Shown: in pieces, positions 32,961 through 42,619 of the stretch
How positions within the stretch are numbered: the stretch's first letter is position 1
How the letters are laid out: every line of letters starts with the position of its first letter
NCBI GenBank assembly: GCA_022059125.1
Contig: JAEUWY010000005.1
Coordinates: 4,216,001 to 4,280,000 of the forward strand
Reading direction: 5' to 3'
Origin: Corynespora cassiicola
Taxonomy: Eukaryota; Ascomycota; Dothideomycetes; Pleosporales; Corynesporascaceae
DNA length: 64,000 nucleotides
Translations under genes and position numbers: made by a program
Notes under the pieces: generated by a model
What the model saw: the letters and a program-made list of their open reading frames with translations, nothing else
Databases searched by the model: none
Told to the model about the DNA's origin: nothing

Positions 32961-35900
32961 ATGGTTCGCAGCCTCGACACTCGCCTACTTCGGGCAGGGA
33001 GCCCTGCTGAAACGGCGCAACATCTTCGCGATTGCATGGCGAAAGAGGACGGAGACGCAATCACACTACATTTGATCGACTCCGTGGAAAAAGGCTCGTT
33101 CCCACCCTCCAGATTCGCAATATGGCTTAGCCTATCGTCTTCGCCAAGCACGATCCGGCAAGCTCTGGAACAGAATGTATCCATCGAGATGCGAATTCTT
33201 GCAATCAACTCGCTTCGAAAAAAGCTAACTTCTCCGCAATGGAGACTGATATGGGATGGATTAGGTGCTATAGAGGGCATTCTGCGCTTAGCAAACGACT
33301 TTTCCGTCAAAGAGGTCCAACGTCTCTGCGACGTCATCGGTCGCAGTGGAAGGGGCCAGGACAAGGGAGAGAAGAGAATCATCTTTACACAGCTCCTGAA
33401 AGCTCTCATGCCCCTATTGTTTCCAGAGAGTCCCTATCATAGCCCGGATCGGCGACCGCTGGGAAAGTACTATCAGCGTTTGGTTCCAGCCTGCACTCCA
33501 GACTTTGTGGATCGATTGATGAAGAACGAGCTCCCGGGTGACTGGTCTGGTGTCCCTCCAAAACAGCTCTTACAAGAACACAGTGATACACTGCAGAAAT
33601 ATGCCATGGGCTACTTGCGTCGTTCGGATTACCATGATCGCCGATGGTTTGTGGGTCTCAAGCAAAGATATCCGTCCGCGACGACACCAGAGAAAGGCTT
33701 CTCTGAGTCTATGCAATTCTCGCTCGAAGTTCTTCACAAATTGGTCGAAGAGAATGACGTAAAGATCTCTGATCAAGATTTTGTGTATGAATTGGTGCTG
33801 CCCCTGCTTAAACGTTGCATCAGAAAGCGCGTGCAATGGGCTAGAACTAAAGAGATTGTAGATTTGGTCGTGCAATATACCGAACAGCACCCAAAGGTGG
33901 CCAGAGAATTCGATGTTGAGCACAAGAACATACTTCACTTCGTGGCAATGTGTTGGTCACGGAAACCCGAAATGTTTGAGGACAACCTACGTTGGCTTCT
34001 TGCCAAGATTTGGGGTGCTCCTCGCCAGACCATCGACATTAGGTATTTTGAACCCCTCTTGACTGGAATCAAAAAGCCTTGGAGGTATTCTCTCTTGAGG
34101 CTCTGCGTACAAGCGACAGATCAACAGGATATTGATCTCGAGTCAGCTTTGAAATATTCAAAGCATCATCTTTCTGATCTTTTCCTGGAGAAGATAGGCA
34201 TCACTGCAGGCTTAGGTCTATTCATTCGCCAACGCAATGCCAGAGGGGACGAGAACCTTGTCACTATTGGCTCCCATGGCAGCATTTTGTGCCAACCTCC
34301 CGCCTACGGCGCGCAAAGCGGCGACCCAGAGCTGTATCACACACTTTTGCTTCAGCAAGCTGGTCATCAAGGGGAAGCAGAGAGCAGAGCCGAAGGAAAT
34401 GTGGAAAAGCACAAAAAGAAAGCCATGATAAGCTCTGACCAGGGCGAGCGTGCCTTTTACGCCAAATCAGCAGTGAACTTTTCCATTGCTAGTGGCTCTC
34501 TCAGCATCTATAAAGAAACGATGCTGTGGGCGCGCAGGTATATCCGGGACTCCCGGACTGCCTACGAAATATTTGGGGAATACCCAAGTGAAGCGATCAG
34601 TCTTCTCATCGGACTTCCTCATAATCTCGACAAGGAATCCTCCCCATCCTCGATACAGGACCGGGTAGTAGAGGCCAACACCATCCTGCGCGATCTTTTC
34701 AAGACGGTCTGTTTGGCACTGCGTGAGCCATCATTTAATAAGCCCCAATGGAACAACACCCTCAGCCTCTTTACTAAAATCATCGAAGGACGAAGACGAC
34801 GATCGAAAGAATGGCAAGTAGCAGCATCACTCTCGGATGATGAGGTCTATCATTCTCTATGGGAGGACAGCTTACGACTCATTCTGGAGACAGAAAAGGA
34901 AGCTCTCTTGGGCGGTTACGAACCTTTGGGGGCAAATATTGTCTGTGGTATCCTCCAATATCAAAGAATGTCTTCGATATACCTCAAGAACGAGCCAGCC
35001 TCCACATACCGTTTCTTGGACGAGTTGGCCAAGGAGAGAGATGGGCTGTGGCGTTCATATCGGCCAACGATCTATCCAGCAGTTGCAAATCTCCCTGGAC
35101 CTTTCCCGCGTGGACTCCCGATTCAACATTTGACTCCACCATACCGGATTGAAGCAGACTCCCTCCATGATGTTGCTCCATACATTGCATCTCGTGTCCA
35201 TGCAGCGGTATTCCCCGACCCTGCTGCTGCTCTTGCGCCTGTTCCACGGGATAAAGAATATTGGAATGCTATTGGGGCATTCGTAGACGATTATTTCTTT
35301 GCCCTCGGGATGTTTATACCCGATGGGTTAGAAAAGAGCGAACGGGCGCAACGCTCTGCAAAAGCCTGGGAACATGTAGTTGGTCCGTTGAGTGAAGGCC
35401 GCATGGACAACAAAGAAGCAGTGAGATATTGGCAGACTGGGGTACATCAAGAGCTTTCTTGGCCTCCTGATCTGATAACCTTGAATGAAACAAAGCTTCT
35501 GAAAGCGAGCTGGCCGACTCTACCTGGAGTGGACGATCCCACCGAAGTGGAAGAATGGAATCCCGTCCCTGGCACACCAGAAGCAATAGAATCACGGAAG
35601 CTTGATGGGATGACTTATACAGACATTTCGAGAATAATTTCCAAAGCTGGCGTACATGATCTTACCATTGACGCCAAATTAAGGAACGAACTGCCGAATT
35701 TGGCGGGGCAAACTTTCGACGCTTACTTTCAACCCAGCGACATTTGGTCGTGGTCCAGAATCGAAACTGCAAAAGGAAATACTTCCGTGCGTGAGGGGCA
35801 AATACTCTCCGCCGTTCTTTACCTCGACTCCCGTAGTTCCGGATTGCCTCCAATAATGAGCCGTCCTTTCCCAAGCGCCGATGACGCTCGATATCCAGCC

Positions 35901-37838
35901 GTCTACTTGGACCCTGATTTGTTCCCAGATGCTTGGAACCTTATGGACGCGTTCTATGCCCTGAAGGCACATATCAAGTCCGTACCGACAAAGTTGCTTG
36001 CACAACTGGCAGAGCGAATAATGCAAGCTCTAAACTCTGCGGATCCAAAGGCTAGCACGACTATTCCCCTAGAGTCCTTGGCATTCCAATTAATAGAACT
36101 TCTCAGGAACAGTGACAGGCCAGGTTTGGCATCTAAGCTCGTTGTGGATACCATAATCCAACGCCCTGATGCAAGTTCCTGGCATCGACGTCTGCTCTCC
36201 CCAGGATTCTTCAAGCGTTTACCGGCATCTGCTGCACGCGAGTGCTTTAGCACGTTTGCAGATGCCATAATCAAGAAACTTGATGAGCAAAACCAAGCAA
36301 AAGAGTCTGCAGTAGACAAAGACAAGGAGTACGAGCCGAAAACGCCACGACTCAAGATAACCACGGCCAAATTCCTGGCCCAACTCTTGCGCGACACAGT
36401 ATATGTGTCCGAAGAGTTCAATTTCTCTGTCTTGTCGAAGCTCACCGAAAAGGTTACCCATATCGACATACGCTTGGCTATAGTTTCTAGTCTAGTTGTC
36501 ATGCTCAAAGACAGTTTACCGGAGCTCACCTCGAGAATCATGAACACACTTGAATTGATGGCGCCTATTGCAGGGAACATCAATGAAAGAAGACCCATCT
36601 CTGAGGCTAGTTGGACCCAGGCCGAAGAGACGCTCACGCTCCCGGAAGTCGAGCCGGGCTTTTCCGAAGTAGCAAGACCAATGTCCAGGCTCCTCTTCGA
36701 TTTCTTCCAAAACGAGCTCCAAGATGATACTCCCAAGAGACGAGAGTTTTTCAAGCGTATCATCTCCCCCACCCTCCAAAGTCTCAAGGTCCAGACGTCC
36801 AAATACACCGCCCTCTTCCTCCAAAAGCACGGCTTCGACTTTGAGGCCCGGCAAGACCTCAACCTCCCCCCCGTTCCGGGCAGAATCGAGTTTACAAAGG
36901 AAATCCTCCGAAACCCGACGGGCCTCCCCCTCTCCCTCCTCGAAGAGTACATCTCGCACCTCACCTTCAACATCTCGCCCCCTGTCCCCATCCGGCTGTT
37001 GAACAAGAAGCTCAACGCCGACCCCCAGCTGCGCAGCGACCCATCAGTCCAGTACTGGCTCAGCCTCTACGGCCTCGGCCTCAGCGCTGTCAGACACGAG
37101 TGCCAGTGCCGCATCATGCGCGCCACCGAGAATCTCCCCGCCGAACCAGGCGACGGCTTCATCACGCGCAAAGCCGCCCAAGAGCAATTCCTCAAGATGG
37201 GCACCGCCGTCCTCTGGAACGATGCGCCGCAGTTCAAACACCTGGGCCGCCTCATGTCCCAGGCGGCGCCGGGCAACTTCGACAGGGCGTGGGCCGAGCA
37301 CAAGAAGCCCGTCGTCGAGGCCATGGCGCTGTACGTAGACTCGCTGCGCACGCGCGAGTGGGAGCGCGATGCCGAACGCCAGCCACAAGTCCTGCCCGAC
37401 ATGTTCATGTATCGGATGTGGCTGCTCGGGTACCCGGATCCGGATCCGAACGGGGAGCTGGGTGGCGAGGAGGTCGAGGCGCAGTGCAAGGCGCTTGCGG
37501 GGCAGCTGGCCAAGTTGCTGGATCAGATGGCTGGGTCGATATATCACAAGCGGCTGGAGCAGATCAAGGCGGCTATGCCGCTTGTCAGGAAGAAGGAGTG
37601 TAGATTGCTTGTGGCGCTGCACTTGGGCGACATTACGAAGACGAGGTTGTCGTGGCTGACGTTGCAGGATCAGCTGCGGGTGGAGTTGGCGGAGCACTTG
37701 TTGGAAGACTGGGGTAGCGTCAAGGATGAGGCGCTAAAGAAAAGGGTCCAAAGCTTGATTGAAACGTGGAGGAAGAGTGGGAGTGAGGAGGTCAGGCGCT
37801 TTGGGCTTTTGATGCCAGGTATGGGCTCTGATGTGTAG
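32961..37838 (+). CDS. Large alpha-helical protein of unknown function, 1625 aa
   Basis: Intronless 4.9-kb reading frame, remarkable next to neighbours that are mostly split. The start at 32961 follows a CT/AT-rich leader and has a good context (AACAATGG). The protein is helical throughout, with repeated short Leu-rich helices reminiscent of an alpha-solenoid (HEAT/ARM-like). There is no signal peptide, membrane segment or cofactor motif. A few hydrophilic stretches (about 465-490 and 1100-1130) break the helices. Trp- and Pro-rich blocks such as 'DYHDRRWFVGLKQRYPSA' and 'VEEWNPVPGTPEAIES' look conserved. The region after about residue 1270 shifts to markedly higher third-position GC (from about 36.8 kb on) without loss of frame. 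I do not recognise the family. A scaffold or adaptor role would fit the fold but is only a guess. Confidence 0.8.
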   Translation: MVRSLDTRLLRAGSPAETAQHLRDCMAKEDGDAITLHLIDSVEKGSFPPSRFAIWLSLSSSPSTIRQALEQNVSIEMRILAINSLRKKLTSPQWRLIWDGLGAIEGILRLANDFSVKEVQRLCDVIGRSGRGQDKGEKRIIFTQLLKALMPLLFPESPYHSPDRRPLGKYYQRLVPACTPDFVDRLMKNELPGDWSGVPPKQLLQEHSDTLQKYAMGYLRRSDYHDRRWFVGLKQRYPSATTPEKGFSESMQFSLEVLHKLVEENDVKISDQDFVYELVLPLLKRCIRKRVQWARTKEIVDLVVQYTEQHPKVAREFDVEHKNILHFVAMCWSRKPEMFEDNLRWLLAKIWGAPRQTIDIRYFEPLLTGIKKPWRYSLLRLCVQATDQQDIDLESALKYSKHHLSDLFLEKIGITAGLGLFIRQRNARGDENLVTIGSHGSILCQPPAYGAQSGDPELYHTLLLQQAGHQGEAESRAEGNVEKHKKKAMISSDQGERAFYAKSAVNFSIASGSLSIYKETMLWARRYIRDSRTAYEIFGEYPSEAISLLIGLPHNLDKESSPSSIQDRVVEANTILRDLFKTVCLALREPSFNKPQWNNTLSLFTKIIEGRRRRSKEWQVAASLSDDEVYHSLWEDSLRLILETEKEALLGGYEPLGANIVCGILQYQRMSSIYLKNEPASTYRFLDELAKERDGLWRSYRPTIYPAVANLPGPFPRGLPIQHLTPPYRIEADSLHDVAPYIASRVHAAVFPDPAAALAPVPRDKEYWNAIGAFVDDYFFALGMFIPDGLEKSERAQRSAKAWEHVVGPLSEGRMDNKEAVRYWQTGVHQELSWPPDLITLNETKLLKASWPTLPGVDDPTEVEEWNPVPGTPEAIESRKLDGMTYTDISRIISKAGVHDLTIDAKLRNELPNLAGQTFDAYFQPSDIWSWSRIETAKGNTSVREGQILSAVLYLDSRSSGLPPIMSRPFPSADDARYPAVYLDPDLFPDAWNLMDAFYALKAHIKSVPTKLLAQLAERIMQALNSADPKASTTIPLESLAFQLIELLRNSDRPGLASKLVVDTIIQRPDASSWHRRLLSPGFFKRLPASAARECFSTFADAIIKKLDEQNQAKESAVDKDKEYEPKTPRLKITTAKFLAQLLRDTVYVSEEFNFSVLSKLTEKVTHIDIRLAIVSSLVVMLKDSLPELTSRIMNTLELMAPIAGNINERRPISEASWTQAEETLTLPEVEPGFSEVARPMSRLLFDFFQNELQDDTPKRREFFKRIISPTLQSLKVQTSKYTALFLQKHGFDFEARQDLNLPPVPGRIEFTKEILRNPTGLPLSLLEEYISHLTFNISPPVPIRLLNKKLNADPQLRSDPSVQYWLSLYGLGLSAVRHECQCRIMRATENLPAEPGDGFITRKAAQEQFLKMGTAVLWNDAPQFKHLGRLMSQAAPGNFDRAWAEHKKPVVEAMALYVDSLRTREWERDAERQPQVLPDMFMYRMWLLGYPDPDPNGELGGEEVEAQCKALAGQLAKLLDQMAGSIYHKRLEQIKAAMPLVRKKECRLLVALHLGDITKTRLSWLTLQDQLRVELAEHLLEDWGSVKDEALKKRVQSLIETWRKSGSEEVRRFGLLMPGMGSDV

Positions 37839-39595
37839 AATCACTCTGGGTACTAACTGCCATAGACTCATTGGGATAGTTGTAGAGCAATGCAATGCGG
37901 TCATGGAGAAAATTCGGAGTCTCGGATATGGCAGAGGTCCGTAAAGAAGCAGTAGAGCCAAGATCGGCAAGGTAGTTGATGTGCATGCCAGTTGGCCTTT
38001 GGTTAAGTTCTCTAATTTACAACCTCGACGAAGTAGCCCCCAATGAAAACATTTGGATCCACGCTCTGACCATACTCAACACGTGGCTGTGAATTTCTTC
38101 CTTTCCATGCTAAAGTGGGCATTGAAGCGTGTTGGCAGCTTTGCATCATCTCGCAGAACACCCCAGTGACCATCTCACCGAAAAAGCCCCTCTCGTATGA
38201 CCGTCGCCTTGCTGCTTTGAACCCTCCTCCCTAGACTCGCTACCCGAAAACGGGAACAAAATACATCATAATTGAATTTGACTTACTCCACCCCCATCCC
38301 AAGCCCCATCTCAGCCCTACCACACCCCTCGACAAGCTCATCAAGACTTTGAAACCACCACCCGCCCACGCCTACCACGCGAGGAACGGCTGGAGGCTGA
38401 AGATCACGGCGCAAGAATACATCACATCACCCGTTACGTAGTCCCCTTTCCATAGCCTACCTATCGGAAGACCTCCCACCGCTTCCTCTCAAACGCATTT
38501 CCAAGGCAATTGTCCGATTCCCCACTCGTAATCCAGTGTGCGCATCGCCAATTACCAAATCCATTAGAGAAGAGCCCCACTGACGTGATAATGGTCTGCA
38601 AACCCACGTCAGCTCTCCATTCTCCATCCACCCCCACACACACACCCATGGCATTACAGAATCCATACATCATACCCTCCCTCCCTCCCTCGGCCTGTGA
38701 TCCGATTGGCCCACGCGACACACATGCGGGAAGGGGGCAGTTGGATGTAGATCCCAGCCGCGGCTCCGAAGCACAGCATATCTCTGCCGTAGGAGAAGTG
38801 TGGACCCCTTTTGATCTTTTCCCGTAACGTTAATGATTATTTATTTTTTTCCCCTTCCCTTCCCTTGCTTTTCCGCTTCTTGTCCCCTCGCGTGTCTGCA
38901 ACTCCCGGATCGACCACGCGTTCGGTGGGGAAAAAACGGCCTTGTACCTAAACAGCAGGGAAGGGGGAAAAAAAAGGTGGGCAATTGACGTATCCTCGGA
39001 GCATACATCCAACCCATCACTCTTTCTTTTCCGTGCGTGGGCATTGGCATTGGCTGGGGCCCCCACCACCGCGACATGTTCGCTTCCGTTCGCGGCAGGG
39101 AGAAGAGCAAAAAACAAAAAACAAAAAAGTCGGCAAGGCGGTAATCAACGCTCACGCCGCAAGCCAAAACATGTAGCCTAGCCACCACCTATACAAGGCC
39201 ATGGCGAGGGTGACACAAACAAAAGAGCAAAGAGGAATGTGCGGTTAGCAAGCAGGCAAGCAAGCAAGCAAAGCAAAGCAGGGGTCCCGAATCGACGATC
39301 GCTACGTTCGACGGCTGAATGCAAAACTTCCCGTTGCGGCGCGTACAAGGGCGCGGAGGGTACGTAACCATGCCTCGCTCGCTTGCTTGTCCTGCTCGGC
39401 AGATGGGGGGTTGTGGGTTATGGGACAAATACGTTATTTCGATTGAGGTGGTGGATCGAAAAGAGGGAAGAATGGGTGATGATGGGCGCTGCGAACGCGC
39501 TGTGCCCATGCGGTCATGGCGGTCGGGCCTATTGTCCGGAAAGGCTCCGAGCGAGCAGGTTTGACATGGGAAGTGCAGGGGCGGGAACGAAAGGG

Positions 39596-39624
39596 GGAGG
39601 GAAAGGGAAAGGGAAAGGGAAAGG
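39596..39624 (+). repeat. GAAAGG-type hexanucleotide repeat
   Basis: About four to five copies of a purine-only GGGAAA unit, read on the plus strand. Confidence 0.8.
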
Positions 39625-40755
39625 TGTGATGTGTGGACCCTTCTTGGCTGGGAAGAGGTGAACGGAGGGACTGTGCTGCATCTCGCCTTCTAGGGTCACG
39701 TACGTACGCAGGCTGTTCAAGGTCATGTCAGCCTTCTCTGCGCGTGTCAATATTAGTGGTCGGACCGCAAAGCGACCGTCGAGGGCCAGTCGCGTGGGAA
39801 GGGATCATAGCGCCGACATTCAGGTTTTTGGACATGTCCATCCTGGACCGAAACCAGGCGTCATCTTCCCAGAACGTCTGCTTACAGATGCACGCATCCC
39901 CGTTGTCAATCTCCATATCACACCAAACCCACCAAGCGCTGCAGCACGCGCGGCTCGACATTCCAGCGAATGAAGCCGCCAGGGGTCCGGTGATCAGGGT
40001 CGTCAGGTCATGCCACGCTTACATCGAATTCCATCATTCGATTGCCATGTTGGGCAGTCGAGATTTGAGACGGGAAACGCCTTGGGACTGTGGATCCAGC
40101 ACCCTCACCTGCCGTTGACTGGCACTGTGCTCTCACCGATTTCACGACGAGGCCGCTGCCGATGCTTCCGATGCAATTGAGCGCTGTGCTGTGCCGGCCT
40201 CCAATGGCCCCTGGCCGCTGGCCGCTGGACAATGCCGTCAGTACCATAATGCGCGAAATGCGCTGTGCATCATCGCCGTCTAATGTCAGCATCCGAAGAC
40301 GTGGCATCGGTCCGAATGCCACATGCAAGTTTCCAGATGCCGCTTGCTCGCGCGGAGAGGGGCTGTAGATGGATCAGCCACGCCAACCTTGTGGCAGAAT
40401 TCGACTTTGCTGGACATTGGCCATGCTCCAGTGCCAGCCACTTCGCCACCCTGAGACCAACTATACAACTGTCCTGGAATGGCCTAGCTCGCTGCGGGGT
40501 ATGGTCGACGGGTGGATGGCGGGTGGATGGCGGGTGTCGCCACGCACATGCGCAGCAGCAAACTTCTGAACCTGAAAGTTGGTAGTGGAATCGCGCCCCG
40601 CTTTACCAGTGAAATTCTCTGCAACAAACCCGGCCATTGTTCCCCGCTTCCGAGTGCAGGGGTCATGGATGTGGTCTGCGCAGCCTGCTGGACGGCCATC
40701 TCGGGCAGAAGCCCTTAATCGCCCGGTTCAAATTGCCGAAGCCAATTGATTCCAA

Positions 40756-40777
40756 TCATTCATTCATTCATTCATTC
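40756..40777 (+). repeat. CATT tetranucleotide repeat
   Basis: Five tandem copies of CATT (TCATTCATTCATT-type run) in the gene-poor region. Confidence 0.8.
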
Positions 40778-41435
40778 GGCTGCATACGTAGGTGAAGAGG
40801 AAAAAAAAACTTTTGCAGTGGTACCGGCAGGGCAAGAAGCCGGTGAAGGCATGCCAGCTAAGGACGTGTCATTGCCGACATCCATGCGTGGCCTATCGTC
40901 ACCTTCTCATCGGATTGCCGATCAATGTCCGTTTCTCGTCACACTGCTTTTGATGGTAAAAATTGCGATGGGCGGAGAGGCTCAAGAGTATCCCCAACAA
41001 CATGTCACGAGGGGAAGGGAAGGTCTTCAAATGGCTTGTGGACATCAGCCTGGCAGAGATTGGGTGGGGGGACCGAAACTTTCCTGAACGTTACTCGATA
41101 TATTGGAGCTATCTCTAAGGAATTGGATTGTTCCGATTCGAGTTATCTGTTGTTTAGTTTTTGAATTGACCTCCTCCCAACCGCTCCCTCAAGTCCGTGG
41201 TGTGCCAGAGCTCCAAGTCGTCATGTCATGGCTCCTGCAGCTGAAACAGGCACAGCTGGTCATTGGAGCTCGGAATAAAGAAATATAATACAAGGAAGGT
41301 AAAGGAGCCGAAAGGGAAGCATTCTCCAAAATAAAGGTTGGGTATCATAGAATCGTCGACTAGAGATTGCGTAATCAAAGGCCTCGAGGGCATGAAGAGA
41401 GTACAAAGATGAAGGGAGCCAAGGCGGAAGAGCCG

Positions 41436-42467
41436 CTACATTTCCATGTCTTCGCCTTCTTCGTCGTAGTCTTCCAATAGATCGAGCCCCCCAAAGTCGT
41501 CAGGGCTAAAGTTGTCGCTCATGCCCTGGCTGGGCAGGGACTCGGTGGTGCTAAGCTCTCGCTCGGCGCGACCTAGGTTGGGGGTAGCCATGCCTATGCT
41601 TCCTGAGCGGTGTTGGTCCTGAGGCCTGGGGGCGCCGAGAGGCGCTGATACACCGAGCAGATCACCGGCGCAGCGAGCGAGGTACTCGTCAACGGCCCAG
41701 AACCCACAGCCTGCGTGACGCAGCACCTCGTTCTTGAGGCCCAGGACCTCTTCCCGTAGCATGGCGACGTTCTCCTTGAGGGCCTTGTTCTTGGCCGAGT
41801 GTTCCCGGGCGCGTGACTCGAGATTGTTGATGTATTCCTTCTTGCGCTGGCGGCACTTGTGGGCGGCGACGCGATTCTTCTCTAGGTGCGACTGGCGGGC
41901 CGAAGTGACTTGAAACGGAAAGCCGTCGGATGTGAAGGCCTCGACGGTGTGGGGCTGAGACTTTGGCCGGCCGCGCTTGCGCTTCTGAGGCTGTGGGTTC
42001 GCGGTAGGATCAGACTGCTGCTCTGGCTTGGGCGCGGCCGTCTTCTGGCTCGCAGGCTTCTGCTTGGCGGAGCGCTGGCGCTTTGAGGCGCGGGTCATGG
42101 GTTGGACCTGGGGCTGCGTCTCTGTATCCTGCTCGGACCGGCGGGGCTGGTAGTCCTGGAGCAGCTGCATGTGCTGGTCATCCGGCCACAGGACCTCGTT
42201 CTGCAGCTCATCGATGGGGATGGAGCTCTCGCGCATCTGCTGACGGCATTGGTCGGCGGGCGAGGGGTCTTCGGGCGGGGTGATCTGGCCGTAGCGCTCA
42301 ATGGCAGCGTCGTTGAGGAGCGAGGGCGGGATGGTGAAGGACGGGGCATTTGTGTAGGCAGGCCAACCGGCAGCAGCGGGGGTCTGCTCGTCCTTGTCGG
42401 CGTTCAAGGCAAAGTAGGCGTTGTGGGCCCAGTCGAGGCGGTTGGTGCTGTGGGTGTCGAGGTCCAT
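41436..42467 (-). CDS. bZIP transcription factor, ATF/CREB type
   Basis: Single exon, 343 aa. The basic region and leucine zipper lie at about residues 191-250: 'EKNRVAAHKCRQRKKEYI' fits N-x7-R DNA contacts of ATF/CREB factors, and heptads follow with Leu/Val at 'ALKENVAMLREEVLGLKNEVL'. 'KRKRGRPK' (162-169) is an AT-hook-like basic patch. The conserved tail after the zipper, 'HAGCGFWAVDEYLA', recalls Atf1/AtfA relatives, which act below the Hog1/Sty1 stress kinase. The N-terminal half holds Gln/Pro-rich stretches and the C-terminus is very acidic (DLLEDYDEEGED), a likely activation region. No typical N-terminal Atf1 stress motif is obvious, so it may be an AtfB-like or clade-specific member. 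A (TG)19 run lies about 113 bp upstream of the start. Confidence 0.9.
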   Translation of the reverse strand: MDLDTHSTNRLDWAHNAYFALNADKDEQTPAAAGWPAYTNAPSFTIPPSLLNDAAIERYGQITPPEDPSPADQCRQQMRESSIPIDELQNEVLWPDDQHMQLLQDYQPRRSEQDTETQPQVQPMTRASKRQRSAKQKPASQKTAAPKPEQQSDPTANPQPQKRKRGRPKSQPHTVEAFTSDGFPFQVTSARQSHLEKNRVAAHKCRQRKKEYINNLESRAREHSAKNKALKENVAMLREEVLGLKNEVLRHAGCGFWAVDEYLARCAGDLLGVSAPLGAPRPQDQHRSGSIGMATPNLGRAERELSTTESLPSQGMSDNFSPDDFGGLDLLEDYDEEGEDMEM

Positions 42468-42574
42468 AGCGGCTAGAGGGCCCGGGCGGGCAAGAGGGAT
42501 GTAGCGGGGGAGGATGGAAGCACAGTGGAGTGGAGCTGCAAGTAGGAGGGCGGTGGTGGTGACAATGCTGTGTT

Positions 42575-42619
<45 letters not shown>

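Larger units (their letters stand above)
37839..41435. other. Gene-poor convergent intergenic region with simple repeats
   Basis: 3.6 kb between the end of the 1625-residue protein gene (plus) and the end of the bZIP gene (minus). Open frames are short, mutually overlapping and low in coding character. Simple sequence includes a GAAAGG-type run (about 39596-39624), AAGC/CAAG repeats near 39246-39280, CATT repeats (about 40756-40777), and purine- and pyrimidine-rich tracts. No transposon ends, tRNA or conserved protein fragment was recognised. It may hold non-coding transcripts or long 3' ends, but I see no evidence for a particular one. Confidence 0.45.
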
